DNA of 41,136 nt. Origin: Pseudomonadota bacterium (GTDB lineage: Bacteria; Pseudomonadota; Alphaproteobacteria; Micavibrionales; UBA1664). The translations under genes and the position numbers were made by a program. The stretch spans positions 256,556-297,691 of the forward strand of contig RFNZ01000001.1 of NCBI GenBank assembly GCA_009926935.1. Reading direction: 5' to 3'. Shown here piece by piece: positions 40,998-41,136 of this stretch (position 1 is the first letter of the stretch; the number at the start of each line of letters is the position of its first letter). The notes under the pieces were generated by a model. That model did not search any database. It was not told where the DNA came from and worked only from the letters and a program-made list of their open reading frames with translations.

Positions 40998-41136
40998 TTA
41001 AGCCAAGATTTTACCGACGACGCCGGCGCCGACCGTACGGCCACCTTCGCGGATAGCGAAGCGGAGGCCCTCGTTCATGGCGATTGGCGCAATCAGCTCA
41101 ACCGTGATCGTTACGTTGTCACCAGGCATCACCATC
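40998..41136 (-). CDS. tuf: Elongation factor Tu (partial, C-terminus)
   Basis: The right edge of the window holds the last 46 residues or so of EF-Tu on the minus strand: [20 protein letters not shown] and then [16 protein letters not shown], ending KILA before TAA 41000-40998. EF-Tu delivers aminoacyl-tRNA to the ribosome. The rest of the gene lies to the right. It fits the usual tuf-tRNA-Trp-secE-nusG order. Confidence 0.97.
   Translation of the reverse strand, partial: MVMPGDNVTITVELIAPIAMNEGLRFAIREGGRTVGAGVVGKILA

Noticed and set aside
1..41136. Apparent frequent CGTACG palindromes
   Set aside because: About 15 copies by eye against about 10 expected by chance in 41 kb; most lie in coding DNA with Arg/Thr codons, so no claim is made.
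1..41136. CRISPR arrays, rRNA genes or intact insertion sequences
   Set aside because: No regular spaced repeats, rRNA-like stretches or complete transposase genes were seen.

Overview
This 41 kb window is chromosomal DNA from an alphaproteobacterium. The evidence is the gene order ileS-lspA-DUF3035 (BamF-like) lipoprotein-M16-M16, a complete ccoNOQP-ccoGHIS cluster of the cbb3 oxidase type, a CerR-type TetR regulator, a cysteine-free bL33 protein, and many short overlapping operons. No genus can be named from the sequence alone. Most of the window has moderately high GC. Three stretches are clearly AT-rich: about 21.8-24.9 kb, about 35.34-35.57 kb and about 38.4-39.5 kb.

Layout. 1-6.3 kb (minus): ileS, lspA, a BamF-like lipoprotein and two M16 peptidase subunits, one with and one without the zinc motif; the last runs off the left edge. 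A pair of REP-like hairpins lies between ileS and lspA. 6.36-8.6 kb (minus): ribF followed by two tandem paralogous genes of unknown family. 8.6-10 kb: an M15-type D,D-dipeptidase homologue with an altered zinc site, convergent with a TetR regulator. 10.1-18.5 kb: a Crp/Fnr regulator divergent from an eight-gene overlapping operon for cbb3 oxidase and its assembly (ccoN, O, Q, P, G, H, I, S). 18.5-20.9 kb: an OmpW-type porin, convergent with hemN and a small membrane protein. FNR-type palindromes precede ccoN and ompW, so this is a low-oxygen respiration module.

21.0-25.1 kb: an unknown helical protein, then an AT-rich restriction-modification pair, a decayed tyrosine-recombinase gene with one nonsense mutation and one frameshift, and an intact tRNA with a CAT anticodon. 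This looks like the remains of an integrated element beside a tRNA gene. 25.1-29.3 kb: two paralogous TPR-like proteins, mnmA, an ankyrin-like protein, a Sua5/TsaC enzyme and rpmG. 29.3-34.3 kb (minus): a secreted fasciclin-domain protein, RNase R and an acyl-CoA dehydrogenase. 34.4-35.9 kb (plus): a lytic transglycosylase-like protein and a small unknown protein behind a leader of about 12% GC.

35.9-41.1 kb (minus): the translation/secretion neighbourhood tuf - small membrane protein - unknown 345-aa protein - tRNA-Trp - (HEPN-like protein, AlkB homologue, transglutaminase-like protease) - secE - nusG - rlmE. The usual tuf-trnW-secE-nusG order is kept but expanded by inserted genes, and rlmE occupies the position where rplK normally follows nusG.

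The less described items are the tandem unknown paralogues, the regulator with a C-terminal cysteine cluster, the altered M15 zinc site, the recombinase pseudogene beside a restriction-modification pair, the HEPN-like/AlkB insertion, and the very AT-rich leader. No CRISPR array, rRNA or intact insertion sequence was seen.
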